NCBI GenBank assembly: GCA_012514315.1
Contig: JAAZAN010000075.1
Coordinates: forward strand, 1 to 45,443
Length of the DNA stretch: 45,443 nucleotides
Reading direction: 5' to 3'
Source of the DNA: Chloroflexota bacterium
GTDB lineage: Bacteria; Chloroflexota; Anaerolineae; B4-G1
The position numbers and the translations under genes were made by a program. The notes beneath the pieces are model-generated. The model had not been told where the DNA came from, did no database searches, and was given only the letters and a program-made list of their open reading frames with translations. Positions 43,327 through 45,443 of this stretch are shown here, in pieces (position 1 is the first letter of the stretch; each line of letters opens with the position of its first letter).

Positions 43327-44838
43327 ATGGCAGAATACGCTGCGGCCGTCGACCAGGGGACGACCGGGACCCGCTTCATGGTCTTCGATCGACTTGGGCA
43401 GGTCGTTGCCTCTCTGTATGAGGAGCATTCTCAGATCTATCCGCAGCCAGGCTGGGTCGAGCACAATGCCGCGGAGATCTGGGCCAAGACGCGCCGGGTT
43501 ATTGGTGGCGCGCTCGCCGAAGCGGGCATGGCGCCAGCTGCCCTTGCGGGTATTGGTATTACCAATCAGCGGGAGACCGTGGTAGTCTGGGATCGGCGTA
43601 CTGGAGAGCCGCTCTGCAATGCGATTGTCTGGCAGGATACCCGTACGCGCGATCTGTGCCAGCGTTTGATGGCCGACGGACTGGAGGAGACGTTCAGAGA
43701 GAAGGCTGGCTTGCCGGTCGCTACCTACTTCTCCGGCCCCAAGATCGCATGGCTTCTTCACAACCTGCCGGGCCTGCGCGACAAGGCGGAGGCGGGTGAC
43801 GCCGTCTTTGGCACTGTCGATACGTGGATCATCTGGAATCTCACCGGCGGCCCGCAGGGCGGGGCGCACGTGACCGATGTCACCAATGCGTCGCGCACGA
43901 TGCTGATGAACATCCGCACCTTGGATTGGGACCCCGAGCTCCTGGAAATTCTGGGGATTCCGCGCGCGATGCTTCCGGAAATCCGACCATCGTCCGATGC
44001 GGCGCACTTCGGCCTGACGCGCTCGAGCGGTCCCTTGGGAGGTGAGGTGCCAGTCTGCGGCGATCTCGGCGATCAACAGGCGGCCCTGTTTGGACAGGCG
44101 TGCTATGCTGTGGGTGAGGCGAAGAATACTTACGGTACAGGTTGCTTCATGCTTCTCAATACCGGGCCCGAACCCGTGCCCTCACGCAGCGGCCTGCTAA
44201 CAACCGTGGCGTACGGTCTGTCCGACGGGGCCACATATGCGCTGGAGGGCTCCATAGCGATCACCGGAGCCGCAGTTCAGTGGCTGCGCGACAATCTGGG
44301 CCTCATCCAGACTGCCGCTGAGACTGAGGCGATTGCTCAGTCGGTTGACGATGCAGCCGGAATCTACTTCGTCCCTGCCTTCTCCGGTCTCTTTGCCCCG
44401 TACTGGGATATGGACGCGCGCGGTGTGATCGTCGGTCTAACCCGTTATGTGACGCGCGCTCATATCGTGCGGGCGACCCTGGAATCTATCTGCTACCAGA
44501 CCCGTGACGTCGTCGAGGCCATGCAGATCGATTCGGGCATCGCACTGTCAACACTCAAAGTGGACGGCGGCGCGACCGTGAATGACTTCTTGATGCAGTT
44601 ACAGGCCGACGTGTTGGGGGTATCCGTGGTGCGGCCCCGCGTGCACGAGACAACGGCGCTCGGCGCGGCCTACGCCGCTGGGCTGGCTGCCGGCCTGTGG
44701 ACCGATTTGGATGAACTCAGGGCGAACTGGGGCGTCGACCGCGTCTTCGAACCGACTTGGAGCCAGGATCGGCGCGAAGCGTCGTATGCGGGCTGGAAGA
44801 AGGCCGTTGAACGCAGTAGAGCCTGGGTGGATGACTAG
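43327..44838 (+). CDS. glpK: Glycerol kinase
   Basis: 503 aa by the ATG at 43327 (AAGGGGG upstream); an open TTG at 43255 lies within the promoter and is rejected. Phosphorylates glycerol with ATP. FGGY family: [94 protein letters not shown], and [22 protein letters not shown]. All phosphate and adenine loops are present. No glpF or glpD is adjacent. Confidence 0.96.
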   Translation: MAEYAAAVDQGTTGTRFMVFDRLGQVVASLYEEHSQIYPQPGWVEHNAAEIWAKTRRVIGGALAEAGMAPAALAGIGITNQRETVVVWDRRTGEPLCNAIVWQDTRTRDLCQRLMADGLEETFREKAGLPVATYFSGPKIAWLLHNLPGLRDKAEAGDAVFGTVDTWIIWNLTGGPQGGAHVTDVTNASRTMLMNIRTLDWDPELLEILGIPRAMLPEIRPSSDAAHFGLTRSSGPLGGEVPVCGDLGDQQAALFGQACYAVGEAKNTYGTGCFMLLNTGPEPVPSRSGLLTTVAYGLSDGATYALEGSIAITGAAVQWLRDNLGLIQTAAETEAIAQSVDDAAGIYFVPAFSGLFAPYWDMDARGVIVGLTRYVTRAHIVRATLESICYQTRDVVEAMQIDSGIALSTLKVDGGATVNDFLMQLQADVLGVSVVRPRVHETTALGAAYAAGLAAGLWTDLDELRANWGVDRVFEPTWSQDRREASYAGWKKAVERSRAWVDD

Positions 44839-45068
44839 CTTGGCTCATTTCAGTCTGTGTCCGCCGCTCTGTTGATCGAGTCGCCACTGAGGCCTCGCCT
44901 ACTCTTTCTCTGCCTCACTCCAGTGGTCCGATTGTCGCTCGGACCCACGCGTTCGTCGTCCGTAGAGACCGAATTCTGACCATGTTGGCTCGCGCCGTTG
45001 GTGCTCAATCCGTGGAATATGGTAGAATATGGTTACGTTTCAGATCGAGATTGTACATCAGGTGAAGT
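44839..45068. other. 230-bp intergenic region after glpK
   Basis: No gene found. A loose stem of CCACTG with CAGTGG at about 44883-44926 could help termination of glpK. Near 45021 GGTAGAATAT suggests a weak -10 box for the next gene, but no good -35 is seen. Confidence 0.4.
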
Positions 45069-45443
45069 ATGAGTAATGGATATACCCCTGTTCCAGATGT
45101 GGAGAACGAGATTCGAGTGGTAGAGCGCTCTTTAGCTTGTGCCGACACTGCACGCCCCGTACACCCGGACCGGTCCCTGGTTCCTGTCAGTACCGGGATG
45201 CCGCGCTCGTGGGACGGGCGCGTAGCGTATGCGGTGTCGCATATGGGTAGTCCGCCAGTGCTGACCACTGGTTCGATCGCCTTGCTGGCGGCGGTGTTGT
45301 CAGGGTTGAGTGCGTGGCTCTGGGCGTGTGCTTATGTGTTGATGTCTATGATGGCGCCACTGGCTTATCTCGTGTGGCTCCTGCGACGGGGACAGATCAC
45401 GGATCTGGATGTCCAGCTCCGCGAGCAGCGACTGAGACCGATG
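45069..45443 (+). CDS. PAP2-superfamily phosphatase-like membrane protein, partial
   Basis: The first 125 residues are present; the window ends before the catalytic motifs. ATG at 45069 with AGGTGAAG close by. After a hydrophilic N-terminus of about 50 residues, VLTTGSIALLAAVLSGLSAW and YVLMSMMAPLAYLVWLL form two helices. RRGQITDLDVQLREQRLRP follows; this block is characteristic of bacterial PAP2-type phosphatases related to phosphatidic acid or undecaprenyl-diphosphate phosphatases. Identification rests on that block, so moderate. Confidence 0.65.
   Translation, partial: MSNGYTPVPDVENEIRVVERSLACADTARPVHPDRSLVPVSTGMPRSWDGRVAYAVSHMGSPPVLTTGSIALLAAVLSGLSAWLWACAYVLMSMMAPLAYLVWLLRRGQITDLDVQLREQRLRPM

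Noticed and set aside
45005-45268. 87-codon minus-strand frame at the right edge
   Set aside because: It lies opposite the PAP2-like gene, has no similarity and no ribosome site.

Overview
The window looks like chromosome from a free-living bacterium of moderately high GC, most likely a Chloroflexota member of the Anaerolineae type. I infer this from gene content rather than a marker gene. Pointers are secreted or membrane-anchored proteins with Thr/Pro-rich linkers, a DUF362 protein with a C-terminal membrane helix, a prokaryotic translin homologue, a SEC59/DGK1-type kinase, and GT-C proteins with repeated beta domains. No rRNA, integrase, insertion sequence or CRISPR array is visible, and genes cover nearly the whole window. 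TTG starts are common. Promoters resemble the sigma-70 type (TTGACA or TGGACA, 16-18 nt, TATAAT).

Layout. Positions 1-806, minus strand: three tRNA genes (Pro, Gly, CAT-anticodon) behind one promoter, then an XRE regulator that may be leaderless. 812-14619, minus: a nearly continuous gene train. Its promoter-proximal end encodes a DUF3467 protein, a translin-family protein, a membrane-anchored Cas4-like nuclease split into two adjacent genes, and a PIG-L deacetylase. It then continues into an exopolysaccharide locus: rmlD, rmlC, two GT2 enzymes, rnhB, a GT4, three Wzz-like proteins, a CpsD-like ATPase with degraded Walker motifs, and rmlA. A zinc-ribbon/TPR/PD40 protein follows behind its own promoter. 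14792-20783, minus: housekeeping genes ssb, glutamate dehydrogenase, gatB, an aminotransferase and a DUF362 protein.

20881-23086 is a switch region holding a secreted Thr/Pro-rich protein (+, predicted leaderless) and a Tat-exported L,D-transpeptidase (-). 23058-36323, plus: a 13-kb operon of rmd, gmd (GDP-D-rhamnose), glmM, a very large phosphohexomutase, tatD, a GT2, a GT4, a GT-C membrane protein and uvrC. A membrane protein gene follows. 37420-43195, minus: a SEC59/DGK1-type kinase, a three-gene unit of a TPR protein plus two different SPFH proteins, and a D-cysteine desulfhydrase-type enzyme. That last gene diverges from glpK (+), and a PAP2-family protein runs off the right edge.

Functionally the window is dominated by surface glycan synthesis: sugar nucleotides (dTDP-L-rhamnose without rmlB, GDP-D-rhamnose), glycosyltransferases, polymer length control, and perhaps a polyprenol-phosphate cycle (DPM-like GT, GT-C acceptor, SEC59-like kinase, PAP2). 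The two parts most worth following are the translin plus split membrane Cas4-like nuclease unit (12781-14619) and the paired-SPFH plus TPR unit (38154-42100).
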